Assembly: GCA_937914675.1 (NCBI GenBank)
Contig: CALDOC010000261.1
Span: forward strand, 1-5,081
DNA length: 5,081 nucleotides
Reading direction: 5' to 3'
From: an uncultured Sulfurimonas sp.
Lineage (GTDB): Bacteria; Campylobacterota; Campylobacteria; Campylobacterales; Sulfurimonadaceae
Part shown: one piece after another, positions 1 through 4,731 of the stretch
Layout of the letters: every line of letters begins with the position of its first letter
How positions within the stretch are numbered: the stretch's first letter is position 1
Translations under genes and position numbers: made by a program
The notes under the pieces: model-generated
Told to the model about the DNA's origin: nothing
Database searches by the model: none
Seen by the model: only the letters and a program-made list of their open reading frames with translations

Positions 1-47
1 CGACAAGCATCACATGCTATACATTCATCATTTATAATTAGAGCCAT
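1..47 (-). CDS. 4Fe-4S ferredoxin, N-terminal fragment (cut by window edge)
   Basis: Only the first 15 codons and two bases of the sixteenth lie in the window. They read MALIINDECIACDAC, followed by CG (probably Arg). The start of the C-x2-C-x2-C cluster motif, Cys9, Cys12 and Cys15, is visible. This N-terminus is characteristic of the small YfhL/FdxB-type 2[4Fe-4S] ferredoxins of about 80-100 residues, which carry low-potential electrons in the cytoplasm. The ATG at 45-47 has an ATAAGG Shine-Dalgarno (complement of 55-60) seven bases upstream, and an extended -10 promoter lies at 84-92. It follows the sensor kinase on the same strand after a 69-base gap. From memory, a ferredoxin gene (fdxB, Cj0354c) also follows cosR in Campylobacter jejuni, which supports the call. 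The remainder, including the second cluster motif, is outside the window, so the subfamily is not certain. Confidence 0.87.
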   Translation of the reverse strand, partial: MALIINDECIACDAC

Positions 48-83
48 AAAAAAACCTTATGTTAATATATTGTAACTGAACGA

Positions 84-92
84 TTTATAGCA
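84..92 (-). promoter_or_regulatory. Extended -10 promoter of the ferredoxin gene
   Basis: The minus strand reads TGCTATAAA: a TGn extension and a five-of-six match to TATAAT, with T-rich sequence just upstream and no clear -35. This is the usual form of a campylobacterotal housekeeping promoter. The predicted start is near base 77, giving a leader of about 30 bases before the ATG. It implies the ferredoxin can be transcribed separately from the kinase. The call rests on motif reading only. Confidence 0.5.
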
Positions 93-116
93 AAACTAAC
101 CTTTATTATTTTTGAA

Positions 117-1430
117 TTATCGGTTTTTTGTAGGTAAGATGCAAGAAAGTTTGGAGTTTAGTTGAAGTGACGCCACAGTGCCTTCAATTCCATCCGTTCT
201 ATTGTTAAGAGTTATTTTAGCTCCTAACGCGTCCGCCGCGCTTTTTGCTAAAAATAGACCAAGACCAACGCCAGATTTATTGCCTTGACGTTTGAATGGC
301 GCGAATAAATCTACGCTTTCATCAATTCCGCAACCCTCGTCTATAACTTCTATCAGAAGTCCAACGTCATCCTGAGAGCTAATTAGTTTAACGGTTTTTC
401 CCTTGGGGGTAAATTTAAGAGCGTTTTGTAAAAAGTTTTGTATTATTTGGTTTAGCAGGCTAACTTGAAGCATGGCCATAAAGCCACTTGGTTCAAAACT
501 CATTAATAACGTTTTATCTTCATTCGCGGCGAGTAGTTTAAAATCATTGGCTTTTTGTTTTAAAATCTCAATAATGTCAACTTGAACGGGCTTATCGAGT
601 TGCGCTCCTTCTTGTCGTCCGACGTTTAATATATTTGACACGATGATATTCATCTCGTCAATAGTCTTGTTTGTTGTTTTAAGAGCGTCTATATACTCTT
701 GGGGAGTTCTTATTTTTAGTAGAGTCACTTGATTTTTAAGTTTTATGACGGCAAGAGGAGTTTTAAGTTCATGCGCTGTTCCTATAAATAACTCCTTTTG
801 ATATTTAACAAAATTCTGAATTCTTGAAATCAGGTGATTTATAGTAATTCCAAGAGGTTGAAACTCCTGTGGCAGTTCTTTGGTTTGAATGGGTTTCATA
901 AGATGTTCATTCATGTTTGAGAGTCTAGCGTTTAGCGTTTTAACTGGAGAAATTAACATCTTTGAAAGCGCGATGGCGTAGACGATAACCAGTAGTAAAG
1001 CGGCTATGTTTATGATGAATATATAGTGCAGTATTTTACCCAATAATATTTTTAAGGGCGTTATCTCTTTTGTGATTTTTAAATAACTTGTTTCACTTAC
1101 GTTAAAGGGATATAGCAGAGTAAGATAAGTGTGATTCTCTTTTGTTCTTTCATAAAAGTGCATATCCAAATTTTTATGACTTGTTTGTAAGTTAACCAAT
1201 TCCAGCTTTAACTCTAGGAGATTGTCATTATGTTTGTACTCATCCATTTGCGTTATTGATTTGTTGGTTGCCACATTTTTGGCGTATTGAATCAATTCTT
1301 GATGTTTTTCTTCATAGATGGAGTTTTGTATGTAAAAATACAATAATGATGAAAAAATTAAAATTAAAGATAACGAAGAAAAAATGAGCTGAATGATAAA
1401 GCTTTTTCTGATACTTCTTTTTGAAAACAT
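117..1430 (-). CDS. Membrane sensor histidine kinase, candidate partner of HsrA
   Basis: A complete 437-residue sensor kinase of the two-transmembrane type. TM1 is at about 12-34 and TM2 at about 133-158. They enclose a periplasmic region of about 98 residues with no cysteines and no recognisable ligand fold. A HAMP-like linker (about 158-209) leads to the dimerisation/phosphoacceptor helix with AHELKTPL: His220 is the phosphorylation site and the E221-x-x-T224 pattern is the usual phosphatase motif. The ATPase domain is intact, with the N box around Asn332/Asn336 (QNALKFTP), G1 box DEGCGID (364-370), F box DLFAPF (374-379) and G2 box GVGLGL (387-392). The ATG has AAGG seven bases upstream. 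It lies 101 bases after hsrA on the same strand and has its own extended -10 promoter. By position it should phosphorylate the HsrA receiver, but this is inference. The signal sensed is unknown. Confidence 0.93.
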   Translation of the reverse strand: MFSKRSIRKSFIIQLIFSSLSLILIFSSLLYFYIQNSIYEEKHQELIQYAKNVATNKSITQMDEYKHNDNLLELKLELVNLQTSHKNLDMHFYERTKENHTYLTLLYPFNVSETSYLKITKEITPLKILLGKILHYIFIINIAALLLVIVYAIALSKMLISPVKTLNARLSNMNEHLMKPIQTKELPQEFQPLGITINHLISRIQNFVKYQKELFIGTAHELKTPLAVIKLKNQVTLLKIRTPQEYIDALKTTNKTIDEMNIIVSNILNVGRQEGAQLDKPVQVDIIEILKQKANDFKLLAANEDKTLLMSFEPSGFMAMLQVSLLNQIIQNFLQNALKFTPKGKTVKLISSQDDVGLLIEVIDEGCGIDESVDLFAPFKRQGNKSGVGLGLFLAKSAADALGAKITLNNRTDGIEGTVASLQLNSKLSCILPTKNR

Positions 1431-1456
1431 GATACGACCTTGCGTTAAGTATCATT

Positions 1457-1465
1457 ATTATAACA
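1457..1465 (-). promoter_or_regulatory. Extended -10 promoter of the histidine kinase
   Basis: The minus strand reads TGTTATAAT, a perfect TATAAT with a TGn extension, directly preceded by a run of seven T. The expected start is near base 1450, leaving a leader of about 20 bases with a good AAGG ribosome site (1438-1441) before the ATG at 1430. The kinase can thus be expressed from its own promoter, in addition to any read-through from hsrA. Confidence 0.6.
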
Positions 1466-1482
1466 AAAAAATCCATATGTAA

Positions 1483-1490
1483 TAGCGCTA
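1483..1490. repeat. 8-bp palindrome TAGCGCTA upstream of the kinase promoter
   Basis: TAGCGCTA is a perfect palindrome about 33-40 bases upstream of the predicted kinase start, next to a larger inverted repeat (1491-1512). It occupies the place of a -35 element, so it could be a regulator half-site, but an 8-bp palindrome alone is weak evidence. Confidence 0.35.
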
Positions 1491-1512
1491 ACTCTGTGAC
1501 AATGCACAGAGT
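1491..1512. promoter_or_regulatory. Inverted repeat, possible operator of the kinase gene
   Basis: ACTCTGTG, six bases (ACAATG), then CACAGAGT: a perfect 8-bp inverted repeat in the gap between the hsrA stop and the kinase start. It sits about 41-62 bases upstream of the predicted kinase transcription start, a typical activator position. No T-run follows the stem on either strand, so it is a poor intrinsic terminator. It could still be an RNA hairpin ending or attenuating the hsrA message, or protecting its 3' end. The regulator is unknown. Confidence 0.5.
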
Positions 1513-1531
1513 AGGGAGAAAAAAGAGGAGG

Positions 1532-2206
1532 TTAGTTTAATTCTTTTGGGAAACAAAATCTATAACCACGACGACGAACAGTCTCAATCGTAGTGATTCC
1601 TAGCGGTTTGTCCATTTTTTGTCTAATCTGATTAATCGCGACTTCAATTACGTTTGGAGTTACCAATTCTGGTTCTTCCCAGATTGCGTCAAGAAGTTGC
1701 TCTTTGGAAACGATTTGATCACGGTGACGAGCTAAGTGAGTAAGCACTTCAAAAGGCTTCCCTTTAAGTTCTATTTCTTGCTCTTTGTAAGTAATTTTTT
1801 CTTCTTCAGGATTTATAATTAAGTCGTCTATTTCGATGATGTTGCTTCCGCCAAAACGTAAACGCGCTTCAATGCGAGCTATAAGTACGTCAAAATCAAA
1901 TGGTTTTCTGATATAGTCGTCAGCGCCAGAGCGAAGAGCTTCAATTTCACTTTCGTTGTCATCTCTAGCGGAAAGTACGACTACTACGGTTTTAGGAGTT
2001 TTTGATTTAATGTCACCTATGATATCAACTGAATTTCCATCTGGAAGCATCCAATCCATAAGCACTAAATCGTAATTGCGGATATCGAGATAGTACTCAC
2101 CATCCTTAAGTGTTTCAACTACGTCGCTTTGGTAACCAAATTCTTTTAGTCCCTCCGCTAGCATTTTGTTTAACGTAACTTCATCTTCTATAATTAGAAT
2201 GCGCAT
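1532..2206 (-). CDS. hsrA: OmpR-family response regulator HsrA/CosR with a canonical phosphorylatable receiver
   Basis: A 224-residue regulator with a receiver domain (1-118) and an OmpR/PhoB winged helix (about 125-220). The DNA-binding half, including KGKPFEVLTHLARHRDQIV, TPNVIEVAINQIRQKMDKP and ETVRRRGYRFC, is nearly identical to my recollection of H. pylori HP1043 (HsrA) and very close to C. jejuni CosR. These are essential regulators of redox and electron-transport genes. In those species the receiver is degenerate and the protein is an orphan. Here it is canonical: acidic pair Glu7/Asp8, phosphoacceptor Asp51 (in LVLMDWMLPDG), Ser79, switch Tyr98 and Lys101. The single cysteine, Cys218, is in the wing and matches the lone Cys near the HP1043 C-terminus. 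The start is set by AGGA (2215-2218) eight bases before the ATG. It follows folB and precedes a histidine kinase and a ferredoxin. Confidence 0.96.
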   Translation of the reverse strand: MRILIIEDEVTLNKMLAEGLKEFGYQSDVVETLKDGEYYLDIRNYDLVLMDWMLPDGNSVDIIGDIKSKTPKTVVVVLSARDDNESEIEALRSGADDYIRKPFDFDVLIARIEARLRFGGSNIIEIDDLIINPEEEKITYKEQEIELKGKPFEVLTHLARHRDQIVSKEQLLDAIWEEPELVTPNVIEVAINQIRQKMDKPLGITTIETVRRRGYRFCFPKELN

Positions 2207-2239
2207 TAATTGTTTCCTGTATATGAATATTTTGGCGAA

Positions 2240-2248
2240 ATTATATCA
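2240..2248 (-). promoter_or_regulatory. Extended -10 promoter of hsrA
   Basis: The minus strand reads TGATATAAT, a perfect TATAAT with a TGn extension. The predicted start is near base 2233, giving a leader of about 27 bases to the ATG at 2206. No -35 consensus is apparent. Instead there are A and T tracts and an imperfect dyad (2251-2269) immediately upstream. Confidence 0.65.
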
Positions 2249-2250
2249 TA

Positions 2251-2269
2251 CTTTTAGGTTAGTTTAAAG
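2251..2269. promoter_or_regulatory. Imperfect dyad abutting the hsrA -10, candidate autoregulatory site
   Basis: On the minus strand a 19-base element begins CTTTAAAC and ends CCTAAAAG. Six of its nine base pairs are symmetric about the centre. It starts three bases upstream of the extended -10, where an OmpR-type regulator would touch polymerase. HsrA of H. pylori is known to bind its own promoter, so autoregulation here is a reasonable inference. The core AAACTAACCT also occurs near the kinase and ferredoxin genes. Confidence 0.35.
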
Positions 2270-2297
2270 TTTTTTTCAATTTTGTTTAAAAAAACTT
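2267..2297. repeat. AT-rich 10-bp inverted repeat upstream of hsrA
   Basis: AAGTTTTTTT (2267-2276) and AAAAAAACTT (2288-2297) are perfect 10-bp inverted arms around an 11-base loop, starting 11 bases after the folB stop. The stem is almost all A-T, so it would be a weak terminator for plsY-folB. The paired A/T tracts at about -34 to -64 of the hsrA promoter could instead act as curved DNA or an UP-like element. Either role is inference. Confidence 0.45.
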
Positions 2298-2307
2298 GAA
2301 GATTAGA

Positions 2308-2637
2308 TTAAGAATTGAATTTGTATCGACGACTTACGCTTACCTTGCAGTCGGGCAATATTGATGGCTTTGTTATTTTGAGGTAAAGCGCGCTGATTTG
2401 GGGATACTCTTTATGCAAGGAATCGGAAATCCTGCTTAAAGCGTCTTCAATGAGAAAAAATTTGTTATCAATAATCAAGGATTTTATTTTATCAACGATA
2501 GTGGCGTAATTGATAAAGTCGCCTTTGAAGTCATATTTAATTTTAAGATTCACGATAACGTCTTGCATGATGGTTCTCTCAAAATCTAAAATTCCAATTA
2601 TGCATTGAAATTTTAAATCTTCGACATGAATGGTCAT
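2308..2637 (-). CDS. folB: Dihydroneopterin aldolase
   Basis: A 109-residue FolB, slightly shorter than the usual 115-125. FolB converts 7,8-dihydroneopterin to 6-hydroxymethyl-7,8-dihydropterin and glycolaldehyde in cytoplasmic folate synthesis. The family pattern is present: IIGILDFERTIMQ with Glu20 (equivalent to Glu22 of the S. aureus enzyme), INYATI with Tyr44 (Tyr54), LIEDAL with Glu64 (Glu74), and the catalytic lysine in LKITKP, Lys90 (Lys100). The equivalences come from alignment by eye. Its ATG overlaps the plsY stop by one base (TAATG) and only a weak GAGAAG-like ribosome site is present, so translation is probably coupled to plsY. It lies directly upstream of hsrA, as folB does relative to cosR in C. 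jejuni as I recall. Confidence 0.92.
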   Translation of the reverse strand: MTIHVEDLKFQCIIGILDFERTIMQDVIVNLKIKYDFKGDFINYATIVDKIKSLIIDNKFFLIEDALSRISDSLHKEYPQISALYLKITKPSILPDCKVSVSRRYKFNS

Positions 2638-3248
2638 TAAACGCGCTTCTCTTCGCCTTTAAAAAGACGAATTATATTTGGAATGTGTTTGTAAAAAAGT
2701 ATAAATACAATAAGGACGACAGGCGCATGATTCATTTCTGGATGAATGTAAAAACTAGAGACCAAAAGCGATAGAACGCCAGTCAGAGAAGAGATGGAAG
2801 AAATTTTAAGGGTTTTGGCTAAAACTCCCCAAACGACCAACGCCAATAACGTCTCTAAAGGTAAAAGAAACATCATGACTCCCATTCCAGTAGCGACTCC
2901 TTTTCCACCTTCAAAGTTTAAATAAGGAGAGAAACAGTGACCAATAACCGCTAATACCGCAATACCCCAAAGCGTTGCCTCGCTTAGACCCATATAATAG
3001 CCAACGGCTAAAACTAGCACTCCTTTGATCGCGTCAAGAGCTAAAGTCGCCGCGCCTAATTTCTTTGCAAGAGCGGGGTTTGATTCTTTTACAACGCGTA
3101 AAACGTTTGTCGCCCCAATGCTTCCAGATCCACTTGCTTTTATATCGACTCCGGCAAATTTTTTTGCGAGTAAAAGACCAAAAGGAATCCCCCCAACTAA
3201 ATAAGCAGCTATAAAAAACTGAACGTTCGTATTAAATAAAAAATCCAT
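2637..3248 (-). CDS. plsY: Acyl phosphate:glycerol-3-phosphate acyltransferase PlsY
   Basis: A 203-residue integral membrane enzyme of normal family length (E. coli YgiH/PlsY is about 205). It transfers the acyl group from acyl phosphate (made by PlsX) to glycerol-3-phosphate, the first step of phospholipid synthesis. All three conserved cytoplasmic motifs are visible: GSGSIGATNVLRV (39-51), NFEGGKGVATG (111-121) and the C-terminal FYKHIPNIIRLFKGEE (185-200). Hydrophobic segments lie near 9-29, 66-86, 92-107, 122-146 and 152-187, the last probably holding two spans. The ATG has AAGG (3255-3258) six bases upstream. It is the first gene of a plsY-folB pair and divergent from the small membrane protein at 3367. 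A run of six G encodes Gly-Gly near residues 19-20; this is too short to suggest phase variation. Confidence 0.95.
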   Translation of the reverse strand: MDFLFNTNVQFFIAAYLVGGIPFGLLLAKKFAGVDIKASGSGSIGATNVLRVVKESNPALAKKLGAATLALDAIKGVLVLAVGYYMGLSEATLWGIAVLAVIGHCFSPYLNFEGGKGVATGMGVMMFLLPLETLLALVVWGVLAKTLKISSISSLTGVLSLLVSSFYIHPEMNHAPVVLIVFILFYKHIPNIIRLFKGEEKRV

Positions 3249-3257
3249 AAATCACCT

Positions 3258-3269
3258 TAAACTAGTTTA
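3258..3269. repeat. 12-bp perfect palindrome in the plsY leader
   Basis: TAAACTAGTTTA is a perfect 12-bp palindrome that touches the plsY Shine-Dalgarno (AAGG, 3255-3258). It could be an operator or, in RNA, a short stem that affects ribosome access. Its half TAAACTA is shared with the dyad upstream of hsrA (2251-2269). Confidence 0.4.
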
Positions 3270-3278
3270 TTGCTGGTA

Positions 3279-3293
3279 TATTACTATGTAATA
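3279..3293. repeat. Inverted repeat in the plsY/DUF4282 divergent gap
   Basis: TATTAC, three bases, GTAATA: a perfect 6-bp inverted repeat about 30 bases upstream of the plsY start. It lies 10 bases from the palindrome at 3258-3269. I could not identify a convincing plsY -10; TAATAT within this repeat and CATAAT (complement of 3330-3335) are the best but weak candidates. An operator role is possible but unproven. Confidence 0.35.
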
Positions 3294-3333
3294 GTTAAGA
3301 AATCAATAAAAGAAGAGCGTTACGAATGGATTA

Positions 3334-3342
3334 TGCTAAAAT
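3334..3342 (+). promoter_or_regulatory. Extended -10 promoter of the small membrane protein gene
   Basis: The plus strand reads TGCTAAAAT, a TGn extension with a five-of-six TATAAT match. A start near 3349 would leave a short leader carrying AAAAGG (3352-3357) before the coding region. This gene is flanked only by minus-strand genes, so it needs its own promoter, which supports the call. Confidence 0.5.
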
Positions 3343-3366
3343 GACGATAATAAAAGGATGATGTAC

Positions 3367-3639
3367 ATGTGGGATATTTTAAGTTTTAAGACGTTTATAT
3401 CGCCAAATGTTTTAGTTTTATTTTATTACACGGGCGTGGTTGGTATACCTATTGTTTTATGGTATTTTCAAAGTTATCTTTTGAAGAAGTCGCGCATGAA
3501 GAGCAATGCTCTCATGTGGATTGGTTTTATCGTCATGATAATCTTCGCTGAACTATTCTGGCGGATGATATTTGAGATGCTAATAGGTTATTTTGATATA
3601 CACAACTACCTTCAAAAGCTAAATGAACTTGGAGATTGA
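3367..3639 (+). CDS. Small inner-membrane protein, DUF4282-like
   Basis: A protein of about 90 residues, MWDILSFKTFIS onward, with two hydrophobic segments (about 12-36 and 47-74 from this start) separated by a basic loop (KKSRMKS). The C-terminal part, FWRMIFEMLIGYFDIHNYLQKL, with Arg and Glu inside the membrane segment, resembles the DUF4282 family as I remember it; its function is unknown. Three ATGs are in frame at 3358, 3361 and 3367. AAAAGG ends at 3357, which leaves no space for the first and three bases for the second. ATG 3367, with nine bases of spacing, is the best start. It is the only plus-strand gene here, divergent from plsY and overlapping the DUF808 stop by 21 bp tail to tail. 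It is probably real because promoter, ribosome site and membrane pattern agree. Confidence 0.75.
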   Translation: MWDILSFKTFISPNVLVLFYYTGVVGIPIVLWYFQSYLLKKSRMKSNALMWIGFIVMIIFAELFWRMIFEMLIGYFDIHNYLQKLNELGD

Positions 3640-4476
3640 TTTTCGTATGGCAAGAGCTAGAGCGCCAAGAACTAAACCAACAAACAACTCGGTAAGAACA
3701 ATAGGTAAAAAATGTAAAAATTCATGTATCTGATGAACGTTGTGAACAAATATGCCACCAGCTACGAGAAGCATGGCAAGAGTGCCAACGACTGTCAAAA
3801 ATTTTATAACTTTAGGAAGCGCTTGGACTAAAAAATATCCTATTTTATGTATCAAAGAATTTTCATCTTTAGCGAAGTCAATAAGTTTAAATCCAAAATC
3901 ATCCATGCGCACTAGAAGTGCAACAACTCCATAAACTCCCATAGTGGCGAGAATAGCGACGACGGTTACTGCTACAATTTGAATGGGCAAAGATTGTTCA
4001 AGCACCGTTCCTAGAGCCATGATGACAATTTCTATGGAAAGTATGGAGTCCGTCACTATCGCGGCCTTGACTTTGACTTTTTCTATCTCTAAAATCTCTT
4101 CATCCGTAAGTATTCTATTTTCTATGTGATTATTGGTTTCATGAGGGACAAAGTATTCAAATATCTTTTCAACGCCCTCATATGAAAGATAAACTCCACC
4201 AAGCATTAAGATCGGAATGATAAGCCATGAAGCAAAGGCGCTTAATAAAAATGCGATAGGCAAAATAACTATTTTATTTCTAAACGATCCTTTTGTAATG
4301 GCCCACAAAACGGGGAGTTCTCTTGAAGAGGCGAAGCCGGACGCTTTTTGAGCGTTTACGGCTAAGTCGTCTCCTAAAATTCCTACCGTTTTTTTTGTCG
4401 CCACTTTGCTCATGGCGGCAGCGTCGTCGAGAAGAGAGGCGATGTCGTCAAATACCGCGAAAAACCCTAAAGCCAT
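3619..4476 (-). CDS. yedI: YedI/DUF808 family inner-membrane protein
   Basis: A 285-residue membrane protein of the DUF808 family, close in length to E. coli YedI (about 305). The conserved N-terminal block is clear: LDDAAAMSKVATKKTVGILGDD (16-37), then LAVNAQKASG and the RELPVLWAITKGSFRNK segment (52-68). Hydrophobic spans lie near 69-98, 138-160, 164-189, 222-244 and 255-277. A cytoplasmic or periplasmic loop between spans holds the acidic stretch ILTDEEILEIEK (122-133). A histidine-rich stretch, His245, His248, His251 and His255, lies between the last two spans and could bind metal, but this is speculation. The biochemical function of the family is not established. The ATG immediately follows the flhX stop (TAAATG, no gap), with AAGGA (4483-4487) six bases upstream inside flhX. 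It is therefore probably co-translated with the flagellar genes. Confidence 0.88.
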   Translation of the reverse strand: MALGFFAVFDDIASLLDDAAAMSKVATKKTVGILGDDLAVNAQKASGFASSRELPVLWAITKGSFRNKIVILPIAFLLSAFASWLIIPILMLGGVYLSYEGVEKIFEYFVPHETNNHIENRILTDEEILEIEKVKVKAAIVTDSILSIEIVIMALGTVLEQSLPIQIVAVTVVAILATMGVYGVVALLVRMDDFGFKLIDFAKDENSLIHKIGYFLVQALPKVIKFLTVVGTLAMLLVAGGIFVHNVHQIHEFLHFLPIVLTELFVGLVLGALALAIRKSISKFI

Positions 4477-4731
4477 TTATTTTCCTTTTTTTGTTGTTTG
4501 GTATATAAAACTAAATACTTCCGCCACGGCTTTGTATAAAGCTTCTGGAACTTCTTTGTCTATCTCGACTTTGGAGAGAAGTTCAATCAAGTCCGCGTCT
4601 TTTTTTATGGGCAAATTATGTAACTCGGCAATTTTTATGATGTTGTTTGCGACTTCGCCTTCACCCTTGGCAAGCAGTCTAGGCGCGTTTTCTTTGCTCG
4701 TGTCATATCTAAGCGCAGCCGCTTTTTTCAT
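4477..4731 (-). CDS. flhX: FlhX, stand-alone FlhB C-terminal domain
   Basis: An 84-residue cytoplasmic protein that matches only the C-terminal, post-cleavage part of FlhB/YscU export-switch proteins. It starts MKKAAALRYD, equivalent to the segment just after the NPTH autocleavage site. It continues with NAPRLLAKGEGEVA (15-28), the PI...D-x-L-x-x-L region (41-52) and the VPEALYKAVAEVFSFIY helix (61-77). There is no NPTH and no membrane region. In H. pylori the comparable HP1575 (FlhX) is reported to stand in partly for the FlhB C-terminal fragment in flagellar export; C. jejuni has Cj0848c. The ATG overlaps the upstream FliK-like stop (ATGA) and has GAGG (4739-4742) seven bases upstream. A role with the full-length FlhB gate is inference from the family. 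Confidence 0.9.
   Translation of the reverse strand: MKKAAALRYDTSKENAPRLLAKGEGEVANNIIKIAELHNLPIKKDADLIELLSKVEIDKEVPEALYKAVAEVFSFIYQTTKKGK

Noticed and set aside
61..76. GTTA-N8-TAAC imperfect dyad at the predicted ferredoxin transcription start
   Set aside because: The arms are only four bases in very AT-rich sequence. Chance occurrence is likely and no known regulator site matches well enough.
1491..1512. Intrinsic terminator for hsrA, or a CRP/FNR-type site
   Set aside because: No T-run follows the stem in the hsrA direction. The TGTG/CACA arms are separated by six bases rather than the eight of the CRP consensus. It is kept only as an unassigned inverted repeat.
3189..3194. G6 tract (C6 on the plus strand) in plsY as a phase-variation site
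   Set aside because: Contingency tracts in Campylobacterota are usually longer, plsY is a core gene, and the frame is intact through the tract.
3752..3934. Plus-strand 60-codon open frame
   Set aside because: It lies wholly antisense to the well-supported DUF808 gene, lacks a ribosome site and has a low-complexity Ser/Thr/Arg-rich translation.
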